64,000 nt of DNA from Cytobacillus pseudoceanisediminis (GCF_023516215.1 NZ_CP097349.1:1984001-2048000), one strand, 5' to 3'. Shown: positions 45,799 to 56,700, counted from the stretch's first letter. Notes: a model not told the origin generated them from the letters alone. Program-made: numbers and translations.

Positions 45799-46393
45799 AT
45801 ATGTACTCAGGAAGCATCTGCTTTATTTCCCGCTCATCGTCCTCTATACCATCCAACCAAATTTCAACTAATTTTACTCCATCAATTAATTCAATATTTA
45901 ACCCTTCTGCATACTCTTTAGCATTACTTGTAAAAGAACCTGTAGTAATCACATATCCACCTACAGCCCCATGTTTAATCATATTAGAATGAATTATAGC
46001 AATTGGATTAAATGGCTGATCACCTTTAGAGCATTTTACTTGTCCAAGGAATTTGCCATCTTTTGTGTCATGTTCAAAATCAACTCCAAAATCGCCAATA
46101 GGTGGAGTTACCCATGTAACTCCTCCCTTAGCTTTTTCAATAACTCTGGCTACAAATGATTCAAAACTAATAGGGTCTTGTTTTATATACATCGACGAAT
46201 ACCCTTTTTCATTTATCTCATCGCTTGTAAATCTTAGATAAAGACCCATTGCCAATGTTCTTTTCATTTCCTCGCTTGAATCAATATGATTTGCTAATAA
46301 TGCAGTCTTATAATTTGTTTGCCTTTTCACTCTTTGGAATTGAATAAAGGCTGCAACTAATACAACTGCAATCATTATTTCAACTAATAACAT
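45797..46393 (-). CDS. Membrane-anchored Mrr-type restriction endonuclease-like protein
   Basis: A 198-residue protein: an N-terminal membrane helix (EIMIAVVLVAAFIQF), a linker, then an Mrr_cat/PD-(D/E)xK-like domain (SFESFVARVIEKAKGGVTWV; GDFGVDFEHDTKDGKFLGQV then KC, giving D...QxK; GAVGGYVITTGSFTSNAKEY; IELIDGVKLVEIWL). It probably cleaves DNA near the membrane, perhaps incoming DNA. It is divergent from another membrane protein gene at 46522. Confidence 0.75.
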   Translation of the reverse strand: MLLVEIMIAVVLVAAFIQFQRVKRQTNYKTALLANHIDSSEEMKRTLAMGLYLRFTSDEINEKGYSSMYIKQDPISFESFVARVIEKAKGGVTWVTPPIGDFGVDFEHDTKDGKFLGQVKCSKGDQPFNPIAIIHSNMIKHGAVGGYVITTGSFTSNAKEYAEGLNIELIDGVKLVEIWLDGIEDDEREIKQMLPEYI

Positions 46394-46521
46394 TTAACTA
46401 CCTCCTTATCCTAAGGTATTGGTAATTAAGTGGAAAAATATTCATTAAACCTTTTACCCAGTCAAAAATTCAATTACCCTCTATGATATAATACCCATAT
46501 ATAGGAAATGGAGGGGGAATA

Positions 46522-47184
46522 ATGAGTGTATTCAAAACAATTTTTACTTTAGCATGCATTATATGTCCATCATTATATTTCGGATTTACTGGAAAGCCAG
46601 CAGAAATGGGTATCTCAATTATTATGGGTGGTTTTGTCGGAGTGTTTTTAAACCTAGATAAATTTGAGCAATTTAGTGGAGCAGGATTTGAAGCAAAAAT
46701 GAAAAACGAAGTGCAAGAAGCTGTCAATGAGGCTTATGCAACTTTAGATAGTTTAAGAGAGATTTCAAAGACTCTATTTCATACCACTCTATCAAATTTA
46801 ACTTTTGGCGATCGCATGGCTGGTATGGATGATTACGAAAAACATAAGCACAAAGATAGAATTTTAGAACTGATGAATGATCTGCAAATTGAGGATGAAG
46901 CTATTTCTAAGACTCTGGAAACATTCTATAAATTGCATTCGTTTGATTTATATAATAACTTCGTAAACGGGATCTATCAGGAAACTGAAAATAATGAAGT
47001 AAGAGATGAAATGTATAATAAATCAGAAGGCATCTACTTACCTGATGAAGATAAAATTAGAGAAATTCTAAGTTCTCATCAAATTAATCTCTCTGCAGAA
47101 ACTAAAGATGCTCTAAAAGATTATTTGTATTATCGAGCAAATCATCAATACAGAATATCGGATGAAGCTATGAAGGATAATTAA
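46522..47184 (+). CDS. Membrane protein with cytoplasmic helical domain
   Basis: A 220-residue protein: two N-terminal hydrophobic helices (FKTIFTLACIICPSLYFGF; MGISIIMGGFVGVFLNL) and a charged helical cytoplasmic part of about 160 residues. It starts behind GGAGGGGG. No family recognised. Divergent from the Mrr-like gene, it could be a phage-exclusion or defence partner, but that is inference from position only. Confidence 0.55.
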   Translation: MSVFKTIFTLACIICPSLYFGFTGKPAEMGISIIMGGFVGVFLNLDKFEQFSGAGFEAKMKNEVQEAVNEAYATLDSLREISKTLFHTTLSNLTFGDRMAGMDDYEKHKHKDRILELMNDLQIEDEAISKTLETFYKLHSFDLYNNFVNGIYQETENNEVRDEMYNKSEGIYLPDEDKIREILSSHQINLSAETKDALKDYLYYRANHQYRISDEAMKDN

Positions 47185-47202
47185 ATTTTTACCACAAAAA
47201 AT

Positions 47203-47226
47203 AAGCTCTCCTGTTAAAGGAGAGCC
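47203..47226. terminator. Terminator hairpin
   Basis: GCTCTCCT and AGGAGAGC arms between the converging plus-strand gene and the tape measure gene. Confidence 0.65.
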
Positions 47227-47233
47227 ACACATA

Positions 47234-50200
47234 TTACATTTTACCACCAATTATCTTCACACCACTAACCATATTTTCATAAGACTTCTTTAGAGCAGCC
47301 TCAGCAACTTTTTCCATAGTGTACTTAAGGCTGGAATCACCATTAATATTGTCAATATGTACATTAAAGTATGTATCCCCAACAGTTTTATTAGAAACAT
47401 TCGGAGGAGACTGCAGTTTAGGCATTGCAACGTTTGGCAAGATAGAAGGAACTTTGAAATTAGAAAGTGCATTGACCAGCTTTTCAGACATACCCATTGC
47501 AGCTAAAAGGTTCTTCGTATCATGCTTATTTGAAATCATTTCTTCTTCATGAACAATCATAGCCTTACCCTGTGAACCCCACGAAGGCAAAATTCCGCCA
47601 TTCTTAGCTTGTGCAACTTTAATAGGCTTGTAATCTTTCCCGTTTAAGTATTTATTAGCCTGATTAATAAGGTCAATGAGGTTGTTACTTAATGCCTTAC
47701 CAAGGACATTAGCATTGGCTTTAATATTTGCATAATACTTTACCAGATCCTTTTGAATCTGTTTTGTATTACCGTTAATAATATCTGAGCGCATCTGAGC
47801 AAATTTACGTTCATCATTGATTAGATTATCGTAATCTGATTCAATATTCTCTTTCTGCTCGTTTAAGCTGTCAATTCTATCTTGTCTTGATTTTTCATCC
47901 TGCATATTTTCAATTGATTCTTCTTGTTCTTGGAATTGTTTTCTTAATTCTTCAATCCTCTTCTTAGCTGCGAAAGAGTCATCGATTGATAATTTTGCGA
48001 TTTCATCAAGTATTTCTTGTCTGCTCTTCTGGGCATTTTCAAGCTTCTTCTTATAATCAGCCTCTTCTGCCTCTTTATTGATTCCATTTATAATTTCATC
48101 AATGGCTTTAATTGCAGCATTCTTCTGAGCTTCTGCAGCTTTCTTATATGTATCAATGGTCTGTTCAGCCATAGAAATACCTTCATCTAACAGATTTTGT
48201 TCAAGTGAGTACAGTTCTTGGTATCTATCCACTAATTGGTCTTCAAGCAGGGATCTCTGAGCAGCATTCAAGTCTTTATTTGCTTTTATTTGCTCCTTGA
48301 GAAACTTAACAGCCTTCTTCTCTTGTTCAATTTGTTTGTCAATAATGTCTTCTTTCTCAGCTTGTTGTATTAACCATTCCTTTGAACCCTGTGTTTCTCT
48401 ACGCTGAATAAGATCAATTTTTGCTAAATCGTCAGAGTATGAATTTTTAATCCGATCAAAACTAGATAGCTGAGCATCCACTAAATCCATAAACAATTCT
48501 TGCATTTGCTGTTCAACAGCTATTGCATCTTGTTGTAATTGAAGAAGTTGCGATTTTGCAGAATCAACACTAGCCATGTTTTCTGGTACTTCTTTAGATG
48601 CTTCTGAGTATGTGCCCCCACTAGTACCCCTGAATTGACTTAAAAATTGATTAGCAAATTGTTGTCTTTGAGGTATATGAGTCCCTTCAGAACGCTCAAA
48701 GAGTCGATCAAATGCTGCAGCAATCGAAGCTTCACTTGCCCCTTGGTTACTATTTAAATAGTTAAGCGTTCTCTTTTCTGTGCTTTTCAATTCTTTCCAT
48801 AAGAAGTTAAGCTGAGTATTTAAATCACTAATACTCGTTCCCATTGAAGCAGCATAATTACTTAGACCTGTTTTACGTCCGCCAAGCCATTGAGCAATAC
48901 CAAAAGCACCTGAAGATTTGTTTAAAGCATTCGGATTTAATCCTGACTCAAGTTGCAGATTACCCATAATACCTGCTACAACACTATCTGTGAATCCTTT
49001 TGACTTAAAGAAATTCCATATCTGAGATGATGTGCCTCCAGATGAAACTGAGGTTGAGGAAGATGATTTTGATGTTACAACTCTTCCAACTTCCATAATC
49101 TTACCGGACTTAATCTGGGAATCTAATGACTTTGCTTGTTCTTGAATCAGCTTTTTCTGTTGATCCAGGAGTTTGATTTCATTTTTTAATGCATTTTGAT
49201 ATTCCTTGGAATGCTGAGGGAACTTTGCTTTAATGGCTCTTTGTTTCTCAAGCTGTAAATTTACAGACTCAAGAGCTTGTTTATACTTATCACTTATATA
49301 AGTAGATGACTCAAGAGCTTTTCCTGCTTTTTCAGTGGAGTCAGCCAATCCATTGTTTGCAATTGAAGCACCAGTTGCTAAATCTATCTGATCCATAAAA
49401 ATATCATTAAATGACATTTGCATTCCTGCAAATGAACTAGCAATCTTAGATTGGTTTAACATCGCCAACAAAGATCCACTAAAATGATTACCAGTTGCCA
49501 TTTGAATCGCAGATGCAGCATGCATAGCTTGAGTATAATGATTAGACCAAGCTTTCGAGATTTTCTCCAATACTCTTTCTTCAATTTTCCATTTAGCTGC
49601 TGCTAAGTTTTTAAAGGAGTTTAAATCAACACCATATAACTTATGGAACTGTTTCACTAATTCTGTATTGCCCTTTAAGGCTTGTTTGTAGAAGTGTTCA
49701 TTGTACTGAAGTTTTGCAAGCATTGCTTGCTTAGCAATCTTCTCTTCTTTTGAAATCTCTTCTTGAACTTTTTTCTCAAAGTTGCTTCATCATTTATATA
49801 AGGTAGAAGATTATCATAGTTCTCAATCAAAAGGCTTAGGTTATCCGCAGAAACTGAATGATTTTCATTGAGGTCATTAATAATACTATTCAAATTTTTG
49901 ATGTTTTCTAAAGCAGAATCAAATTTTTCAGCCTGCCCAGCTGCCGCTTTTTCAGCTTCCGACAATCCCTCTACTCCTTCAGCAGCTTCATAAGCACCAT
50001 CTTTTAATGTTGAGAGTGAATCGGCATTCCTTTTATTAGCTGAATTACTGCCTTCTGTACTATTGATCAATTCATCTAATGCCTTTTTCCTTGCTTCAAT
50101 TTCACCTTTCCTACCTTCAAGTTCTTGAACTTTAGCTATTTGATCATTGTAATCGGATAGTTTTCCACCTTTATCCTCAATAATCTTTACATACTCTGCA

Positions 50201-52739
50201 TATTCATTTAGCATTTCAGTTAGCTGAAGGGTTATCTTATTTGAGAGTTCCTTATTCCCATCTTCAATAGCCTTAGATGCTTTATTAGCAAGCTCAATTT
50301 TACGCTTGTTGTATTCCTCTTCAGCATCAGTTAGCCCTTGCACATTGTACTTCTTTTGGTAATCCTGCATCCGATTAAAAGCATCTTTAACGCTGTTTTC
50401 TAATTTATTGAGCTTATCTTGCTCTTTATCTAAATCAACATTAATGGTACTCATTTCTATAGAATTAGCTGATTGTGCCATTGTAAATTGTTCTTTACTC
50501 ATCGCTTTTAGTGATTCTATATATTCATCTGCCTTATCCTTATTTAACGTCAGAGCATCTCCATATTTACCAGTTGACTCAATTAAGTGAGGAGCTAAAG
50601 TTTTAATATCTGACAGGACACCTTCTAGTTCTTTTTGCTTTTCTGTGTTATTTTTGGCTTGTGGTTCAAGGTCGTTATAAGTCTGAACTAACTTTTGAAG
50701 CTCATCTTTCTGATCACTTGTTTTTTGAGCAAGTTCAGTCATAGCTTCTGTATTTAAATCAGCTGCAGAGGCAGATTTAGCAAACATTGATGCAATAGTT
50801 TCAACAGCAATTAAACCAAGACCGAAAATTCCCATAGCAGATTTTACACCAGTTAAAGCAACTTTTAAGGCTCCGAACGCTTTTACAGCTCCATATGCCA
50901 GTCCAATTAGAATAGGTAATTTGATATTATATCCGTTTGTTGCTTCCGTTACCTGAGTAAAACCTTGAGTCAAAGCAGTAACCGATTCAAGTATTTTTAC
51001 AATTCCATCACGGGCACCATTTTCACCAATGGTCATGGCTAATTCCTGGAAGGAAGCAATCATGTTATTTGTTTTAAAGCGAAGACCTTCTTGGAATGTA
51101 CTTAGTTCCTCTGTGGCAGAACCGTAACTATCCATACTGATATTTATATTTTTTAAGACATTATCTTGGTTCTCAAGTAAGCTTATAGTTTTTGCTACAT
51201 GCCAACCACCACCAAGTTGAGAGGCAATAGCATTCTTCGTTTGAGCATCAAAGGTTTCCCATTGATCACCTAAATCCCTCAAAACATCTGTGGCAGATCT
51301 TAATTCACCGCTCATTGTCTTCGTTTCAATTCCTAAACTTTGAAGCATACTTTGTGTTTTATCACGTAAGAAACGAGAAAATAATGTCTTATAAAATGTT
51401 CCTGCTTCATTACCACTAATTTTCAATACTTCTTGAGTATTTGCGATCATACCATTTAGTTCATGAAACGATACACCAGCAGTTGCAGCAGTAGAAGAAG
51501 CTTTAGATAAACCTTGGCTCAATGATACTGTATCTGCACCAGTCTTGTTACTGACTTCATTTAGAGCATCAACAACTCTTGCTGTATCAGCTATTTCTAG
51601 TTTGTATTGTCTCATAATCGCAACAAGATAATTGGCAGCATCCGCATTAGACTTAAATTCACCTACGGTTGAAAGTAACATTGCGTTACTATTCAGTGAT
51701 TCAGCATCAGCAGTACTAAACCCTAACTTTTGAATCTCACCAAGTGATTCCAATGTGCCATCAATTGTCTGTCCAAATTTTAATGCTGCCTCTGTTGCTT
51801 TATCAAATATAGATGCTAAATCAGCATTCTCTGATACTTTATCAATAGTAACTAATCGTTCATCAAGCAAATAAAGAGTGTCAATTAGTCTGTCTAATGC
51901 AACAAAAGGGGCAAACAAAGCAGCACTTGCAGCCATATATATTGGCATTCTTCCGAAAGCATTCTCCATTGTAGTTCCGAAACGACTAACTTGGGTATTT
52001 GAATTAGCTGCTTCAGACTGAATATTTCTGAATTGCATCCGTAACCTATCCATTTGCTGAGTAGCCATTGGAGTTGAAGTATTTAAAGCATTAACAGAGT
52101 TAAGCCAATTCTTTACTACATTATCATCGAAGTTCTTATTGTTTTGATTGGTATTTATTAAATTTTTCGCTTTAAGACTAGCTTCCTGTTTATACATTTC
52201 TAATTGATGCTTAAGTTTCTGGTTTTGCTGCTCAATTTGCCTGTTAATTTGTTGTTCCTGCTGTAATTGTTTTTCTCTAACCGATGCAATATTATCTTTT
52301 ACTGATTCACCTGTAAGCGCATATTTCCCCGCCCCTGAATTCCTTTTAATTGGGCAAGATCATATTGTAATTCCTTTACTTTGCCGTCTGCTTGAGTGAC
52401 AGCTAATTTAAATGCCTCAATTTCTTTTGTTACAGGATTAATCTTTTGACTATTCTTAACCTGACCAAGTTTACTGTATTTCTCTACTGCTTTATCAATT
52501 GAATCAACAAATACTTTCGCTTGCTTCGAATCTTTTTCAGATATCGGAGTAACCTTTCTGTTTAATTTACTTTGAATCTTCTCTATGTCACGAACTAAGC
52601 CAGCTAACTGCTTATTGTCTATTCCAATATTCAGTTTTAAGTTCTTTTCGATCTTCTTAAGTTGTTTATTTATAATATTCGTTGTTTTTGTTTCATCTAA
52701 ATATCCAGTAATTAGTATTTTCATATCATCTTTCGCCAT
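47234..52739 (-). CDS. Phage tail tape measure protein with lysozyme-like domain (two frame breaks)
   Basis: About 1835 residues if joined. The first third has the TP901-type core (GVSFHELNGMIANTQEVLKI; SQLGGGWHVAKTISLLENQD), a membrane-like stretch follows, then long coiled coil, and near 48.8 kb a tail lysozyme (GIMGNLQLESGLNPNALNKS; FGIAQWLGGRKTGL). It sets tail length and aids DNA entry. Three frames must be joined: a missing base near the T4 run 52344-52347, and one at the T6 run 49769-49774. The second coincides with an in-frame A_AAA_AAG heptamer, so programmed -1 frameshifting is possible there. No frameshifted tail chaperone pair precedes it. Confidence 0.8.
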
Positions 52740-52767
52740 TATTTACACTCCTTATAAAAAATTAAAA

Positions 52768-52823
52768 AATAGGGCGCTTATACAAAAGCGCACATGAATG
52801 CAATTTTGTATAAACGCCCTATT
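52768..52823. terminator. Hairpin between connector and tape measure genes
   Basis: AATAGGGCG and CGCCCTATT arms with inner TATACAAAA/TTTTGTATA pairing form a long stem exactly where major tail genes would be expected. Confidence 0.6.
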
Positions 52824-52899
52824 GTATTTTTGAAATGGAATTGAGGAGAAGTTTATGGCTAGTAATAGAGGAAGGGAGTACTAGCCAGTGAGGAATAAA

Positions 52900-53232
52900 T
52901 TAAGGTAAGAATTTTACTAAAACTTCAAAATGAGAATTGTAAGGAAATACCCAAGTAATTTTGTATTTCTTATTTTTTAACATTAGCTCTGTATTCAGAG
53001 TTAAGCGTTCATCAGGATCACAGAAGAACCTAAAATTAGACTCAACCGCATTTAATCCGAATTTATTATTGGCTTGGTGTGTGCCAAATGGCTGCCAACT
53101 TCTTAAAGCAAATGGAATATCAGGACTAGGTTCAGTCATTACTGGTCTGCCAAACTGATCCCTTACGATGTTTCCATTTGAATCATAAAGATATCCGCCA
53201 GGAGAAAATAAGTATGCTGTTTCTTCGTTCAT
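52900..53232 (-). CDS. Probable head-tail connector or minor capsid protein
   Basis: A 110-residue protein between capsid and tail genes. Beta-rich C-terminus (NFRFFCDPDERLTLNTELML; YKITWVFPYNSHFEVLVKFL), typical of head-closure proteins. It starts on the last base of the previous gene. Identified by position rather than a motif. Confidence 0.5.
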   Translation of the reverse strand: MNEETAYLFSPGGYLYDSNGNIVRDQFGRPVMTEPSPDIPFALRSWQPFGTHQANNKFGLNAVESNFRFFCDPDERLTLNTELMLKNKKYKITWVFPYNSHFEVLVKFLP

Positions 53233-53555
53233 TAGATAACCCTGATCTTTCTTTTAGAATCAATCTCATCAATAATCTCTTTAGGATAATCAGTTAAATA
53301 ACTTTCTTGCATATCTCCCTCTTGCTTACTTTTTAAGAGTCCATTCTTACTGTTCTTTCTCTTTTGAAAGTCATGAATAACCATTTTAACTAAAGTTGAA
53401 TTTAAGGTTTCTGGGACTATTTCAACTTTGAGTCGGTTTAGAATAAAATAGGTTGCATTCTCCTCCAGAATCTCTAAGACAGTATTATTAAGATCATCTT
53501 CTATATTTAGGAGAACTTTCACTTTCTCTCCAACAGATAAAGTCATATTGCTCAC
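53232..53555 (-). CDS. Probable head-tail adaptor
   Basis: A 107-residue protein: VKVLLNIEDDLNNTVLEIL then YFILNRLKVEIVPETLNSTL resembles the helical gp6/gp15-type adaptor that docks on the portal. Position after the capsid gene supports this. It overlaps the next gene by one base. Confidence 0.55.
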   Translation of the reverse strand: MSNMTLSVGEKVKVLLNIEDDLNNTVLEILEENATYFILNRLKVEIVPETLNSTLVKMVIHDFQKRKNSKNGLLKSKQEGDMQESYLTDYPKEIIDEIDSKRKIRVI

Positions 53556-53566
53556 CTACCATTAGT

Positions 53567-53716
53567 TTAATTTTCATTACCCTTCACTTCTTCCTTACTT
53601 CCACTTTTCTTCTTACTTTTGGTAGCTAAAGTAAACCCTTGGGCTTTGTATAAAACATTAAATGCCTTTTCAGTAGCATGAATTTCTCTGCCATCTTTGT
53701 TAACATATTTATTCAT
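53567..53716 (-). CDS. Small phage protein (49 residues)
   Basis: Reads NKYVNKDGREIHATEKAFNV then LYKAQGFTLATKSKKKSG. Short lysine-rich proteins of this sort commonly lie between the capsid and adaptor genes of Bacillus siphophages. AAGGGAT precedes the start. Confidence 0.6.
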   Translation of the reverse strand: MNKYVNKDGREIHATEKAFNVLYKAQGFTLATKSKKKSGSKEEVKGNEN

Positions 53717-53788
53717 GTATTCATCCCTTTCTTAGTTTTCGAAAATAAAATAGAGGTAAGGGAATAACCCCTACCTCTACATATGTAT

Positions 53789-54673
53789 TTATGCAGTTTG
53801 TTTTGGAGTCAGTAGAGCAAAGGCATTTTCCTTTACCGGTAAGAATCCAATTCTCATTGTCGCCTTAATAGCAACCATATCTTGCTCAGCCAGAGACAAA
53901 GGCTTGCCATCTGTGTGTAAAGTATTCTGAAGGGTTGCTTCTGTTAAGATTTGATACTCAATACCTTGGCGAATACCAACAATAGAATAATCAAAGTTCC
54001 CAGCAATAAGCTCTGCTTTTGTCTTATCGAAAGAACCATTTCCTGAGTATTCGATTGCTTGATTATAAAGCTCTTTCTGATTTACACCTTCTACATAAAG
54101 GGCATTTCCATTGGCATCACGAAGTTTCCTTAATGAATTTTTCATTCCTCTATGTGCAACAAAACCGTTAACATCTAGACCACTATCTTCTACAAGAGCC
54201 ATTACATCTGAAACGTCTAAATCTAAAGAAGTATTTGTGCCGAGTTCAACCTTACTTCCTGCAGCATCTGATACTCCAAAAATACTCTTTGCAAAAGGAG
54301 TATTAGTACCGAATAAACAAGCACCATCAATAGCTGTGTAGAATGCTTTAGCAATCTCAGGTGTTAGTTCTGAAAACACATCAATAGTAGTGTCATTAAG
54401 TTTTTCTTTTGTTACAGGGATAATTACAGCGAGCTTTTTAGCTTCAATTTCAGGATAGATCCATTTAGCCTCAGAAGTCTGAATACGCTCAGCTTCTCCT
54501 ACCCAGTAAGCACCTGGTCCCTCTGCTAGTACTGAGAATTTCTTTTTCTCACTTTTCATTGGTTCTACTTTAGATAATTTCAAAATTGTAGATCCTTGAG
54601 TTACATCCTTCATAATTCCTGCTGCTTGTTCTGTTGGTACAAATCCTGATAATTGTTCTTTTAAATATGTCAT
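53789..54673 (-). CDS. Major capsid protein (HK97 fold)
   Basis: A 294-residue capsid subunit. The N-arm starts MTYLKEQLSGFVPTEQAAGI, and strands such as KKFSVLAEGPGAYWVGEAER and KKLAVIIPVTKEKLNDTTID are typical of HK97-type capsids, as is the AHRGMKNSLRKLRDANGNAL segment. It follows the scaffold gene by 33 bases. A terminator (53748-53777) lies after it. Confidence 0.85.
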   Translation of the reverse strand: MTYLKEQLSGFVPTEQAAGIMKDVTQGSTILKLSKVEPMKSEKKKFSVLAEGPGAYWVGEAERIQTSEAKWIYPEIEAKKLAVIIPVTKEKLNDTTIDVFSELTPEIAKAFYTAIDGACLFGTNTPFAKSIFGVSDAAGSKVELGTNTSLDLDVSDVMALVEDSGLDVNGFVAHRGMKNSLRKLRDANGNALYVEGVNQKELYNQAIEYSGNGSFDKTKAELIAGNFDYSIVGIRQGIEYQILTEATLQNTLHTDGKPLSLAEQDMVAIKATMRIGFLPVKENAFALLTPKQTA

Positions 54674-54706
54674 AATAAAATAGCCTCCAATATTTTTATT
54701 TAGAAA

Positions 54707-55288
54707 TTACTTTCTAGTTTGATTTTGTTTAATTGCACTAAAGAAATCTAAATTACTTCCACTACCGCTAGAAGCCCCTTCATCAATAGTGGTACCATTC
54801 TCTTTGAGAATTTCATCTTTAACTGCTTGAATCTGTGTCGTCCAAACCTCTTCAAATTTTGTTAAGTTTTGAGTAGTAACTTCCTCATCTCTTCCAATAA
54901 GGTAATCGACTAGGAAAGTAGGTAACTTCTTGTCAGTCAAAGAAGTGACAGCAGAAGATTTAAGATCCGAACGTAATTTTTCAGCTCTGTCATTAGCAAT
55001 CATTTCTTCAAGTTCTCTAATTCTTTTTTGATCTGGTGTTTCATTTGGATTTTTCACCTTTGCTACCTCTTCATCAATGAGTTTTTGAAGATGGTTTGAC
55101 TTCCAAGTTTCCAGACCTTTTGTAAAATTTTGATCCAGTTTTGGCTGAAGAATCTTTTTACCTTCTTCAGTATCTAGGTAAGCTTTTGCTCCTTCAGGTG
55201 TCACTTTTGATAACCCCTGTAGGTATGCTATGACTTCCTCATTTTCTTTTTGTTCCTCTAGGAACGTTTTTACTGCTTGTAAATCCAT
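54707..55288 (-). CDS. Capsid scaffold protein (DUF4355-like)
   Basis: A 193-residue, charged, helical protein (AVKTFLEEQKENEEVIAYLQ; KRIRELEEMIANDRAEKLRS) with a Ser/Gly-rich linker near the C-terminus (EGASSGSGSNLDFFSAIKQN). The pattern and position before the capsid gene identify a phage scaffold of the DUF4355 kind. Confidence 0.75.
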   Translation of the reverse strand: MDLQAVKTFLEEQKENEEVIAYLQGLSKVTPEGAKAYLDTEEGKKILQPKLDQNFTKGLETWKSNHLQKLIDEEVAKVKNPNETPDQKRIRELEEMIANDRAEKLRSDLKSSAVTSLTDKKLPTFLVDYLIGRDEEVTTQNLTKFEEVWTTQIQAVKDEILKENGTTIDEGASSGSGSNLDFFSAIKQNQTRK

Positions 55289-55423
55289 CTTTACCTCCTA
55301 ACCCTTCATGTGCGAGCCATAAAGTGTCTAATTTGTTTATGTATCTATCCCACTAAATACACTTTTCTGCCCCTATCCTTTGCAGAAATCCCATAATAAA
55401 AAGCCACCTCAATAGAAGTGACT

Positions 55424-55690
55424 TTAATCAATATTGTCATTGAACCAATCATCAAACGATTTCATGGCTTTCCTTTTAGGGTTTTCGATTTTTGATGAGT
55501 ATCAGCAACCAAGTAGACCTACACCTAACATGAGCAGGAAGAAAAGGCTTATCAGGATCATCTAGACTATACTGAATTCCATCATGATCTCTGCAAAAGT
55601 GAGTGGTACGGTTATCGAGAACGGCTGAAAACTCAACACCATCAACAATCTTACTACACTAAAAACATCCTCTTCTGCTCCAATTATTGT
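55424..55690 (-). pseudogene. MuF/SPP1 gp7-like minor head protein, C-terminal relic
   Basis: The minus strand reads RIVDGVEFSAVLDNRTTHFC then RDHDGIQYSLDD and PAHVRCRSTWL, the conserved end of phage minor head proteins, then after a shift KRKAMKSFDDWFNDNID. The 5' part is missing: the lipoprotein gene at 55684-55941 abuts it. A terminator-like hairpin lies at 55397-55428. Confidence 0.65.
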
Positions 55691-55941
55691 TGATCTAAGA
55701 ACATAATCATCGTTTCTAAGACATTTTCTCGTGTCATTCCAGTTCTTTCAACTTGCTCATCAACATATTCCATTAAGACTTCTTCTTGATCTTCTTCAGG
55801 GATATCACTCATCTCTGTACACCAACCTTCATAAAGAAATGTTCCGTTTTCCTCCATACAATCACTATGAGTTAATCCTCCATCCACTGTACAACCAATT
55901 AATAAAAAGCATGATAATAATATTGCAACTGGTGTCTTCAT
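55684..55941 (-). CDS. Small lipoprotein (prophage moron)
   Basis: An 85-residue lipoprotein: KTPVAILLSCFLLIGC (lipobox LIGC), then an acidic body with two Cys (DCMEENGTFLYEGWC). The ATG at 55941 has GAGGATG upstream, better than the ATG at 56004. It occupies the place of the minor head gene, so it was probably acquired later. It may act in superinfection exclusion, as lipoproteins in prophages often do (inference). Confidence 0.6.
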   Translation of the reverse strand: MKTPVAILLSCFLLIGCTVDGGLTHSDCMEENGTFLYEGWCTEMSDIPEEDQEEVLMEYVDEQVERTGMTRENVLETMIMFLDQQ

Positions 55942-56013
55942 GTGAGCATCCTCAATCCAATTTTTTATAATAGGACGGTAAAAGTCTTCTACTCTACCGT
56001 CCATACCATTAAA

Positions 56014-56700
56014 CTATTCAACAGGAATAAACTTAGCAGAAGTCGTTAGTTCAATTTCATCTCCTTCATATGCATAAAACACATACTCAGATTCCCCAAA
56101 TCCGCCACCACCAAGAATGATATTTACATCCATTCCATCATTAACAAAGAAATTCCCTTGACCGCCATTTGGAACAACCTTGTATCTTCCTTCTGGAATA
56201 TCTTCACCTACCGTAAAGAATCCTGCTGAGAGTACTTTAGGTGCTTCTTTCTTTTCTTTAATCTTTCCTTCTACACTAGCTAACTCATTGTTTTTTGATT
56301 TTATCTTTTCATTTATTGATTTAATCTCACCATTCTTTGAATCGATTGTCTTCTGTAGTTCTTCTGTTTCAGATTTAATTGCATCTCTATTCTCAACTGC
56401 AGCTAATGCCTCTTCAAACTCTGGCTTTCTCTCATCCCATTGAGTTTGAATTTCAACCAATTCTTTTGTGTATGTCTCTGATTTTTTCTCCAACTCTTCT
56501 ACAAGTGCAGATCTCTTCTCTATTTCTTTAACAAGTTCATCGTAATAAACTTTTTCTCCATCAATCTTTACTTGCGCTGCATTTTCTCCTGCATTACTAC
56601 CTATCATGTAGGTAATGACCATAAGTACAATTAATCCTCCAACTGCTGACCATTTAAGAATCTTATTTGTGTTTTTTACATCTTTTGTTTCTGTCTCCAT
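56014..56700 (-). CDS. Membrane-anchored coiled-coil protein (prophage moron)
   Basis: A 228-residue protein: N-terminal membrane helix (ILKWSAVGGLIVLMVITYMI), a coiled coil of about 100 residues (LVEELEKKSETYTKELVEIQ; INEKIKSKNNELASVEGKIK), and a C-terminal beta domain of the kind reading GFFTVGEDIPEGRYKVVPNG and EYVFYAYEGDEIEL. This C-terminal pattern is common in Firmicute surface or prophage proteins. Function unknown. Confidence 0.6.
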   Translation of the reverse strand: METETKDVKNTNKILKWSAVGGLIVLMVITYMIGSNAGENAAQVKIDGEKVYYDELVKEIEKRSALVEELEKKSETYTKELVEIQTQWDERKPEFEEALAAVENRDAIKSETEELQKTIDSKNGEIKSINEKIKSKNNELASVEGKIKEKKEAPKVLSAGFFTVGEDIPEGRYKVVPNGGQGNFFVNDGMDVNIILGGGGFGESEYVFYAYEGDEIELTTSAKFIPVE

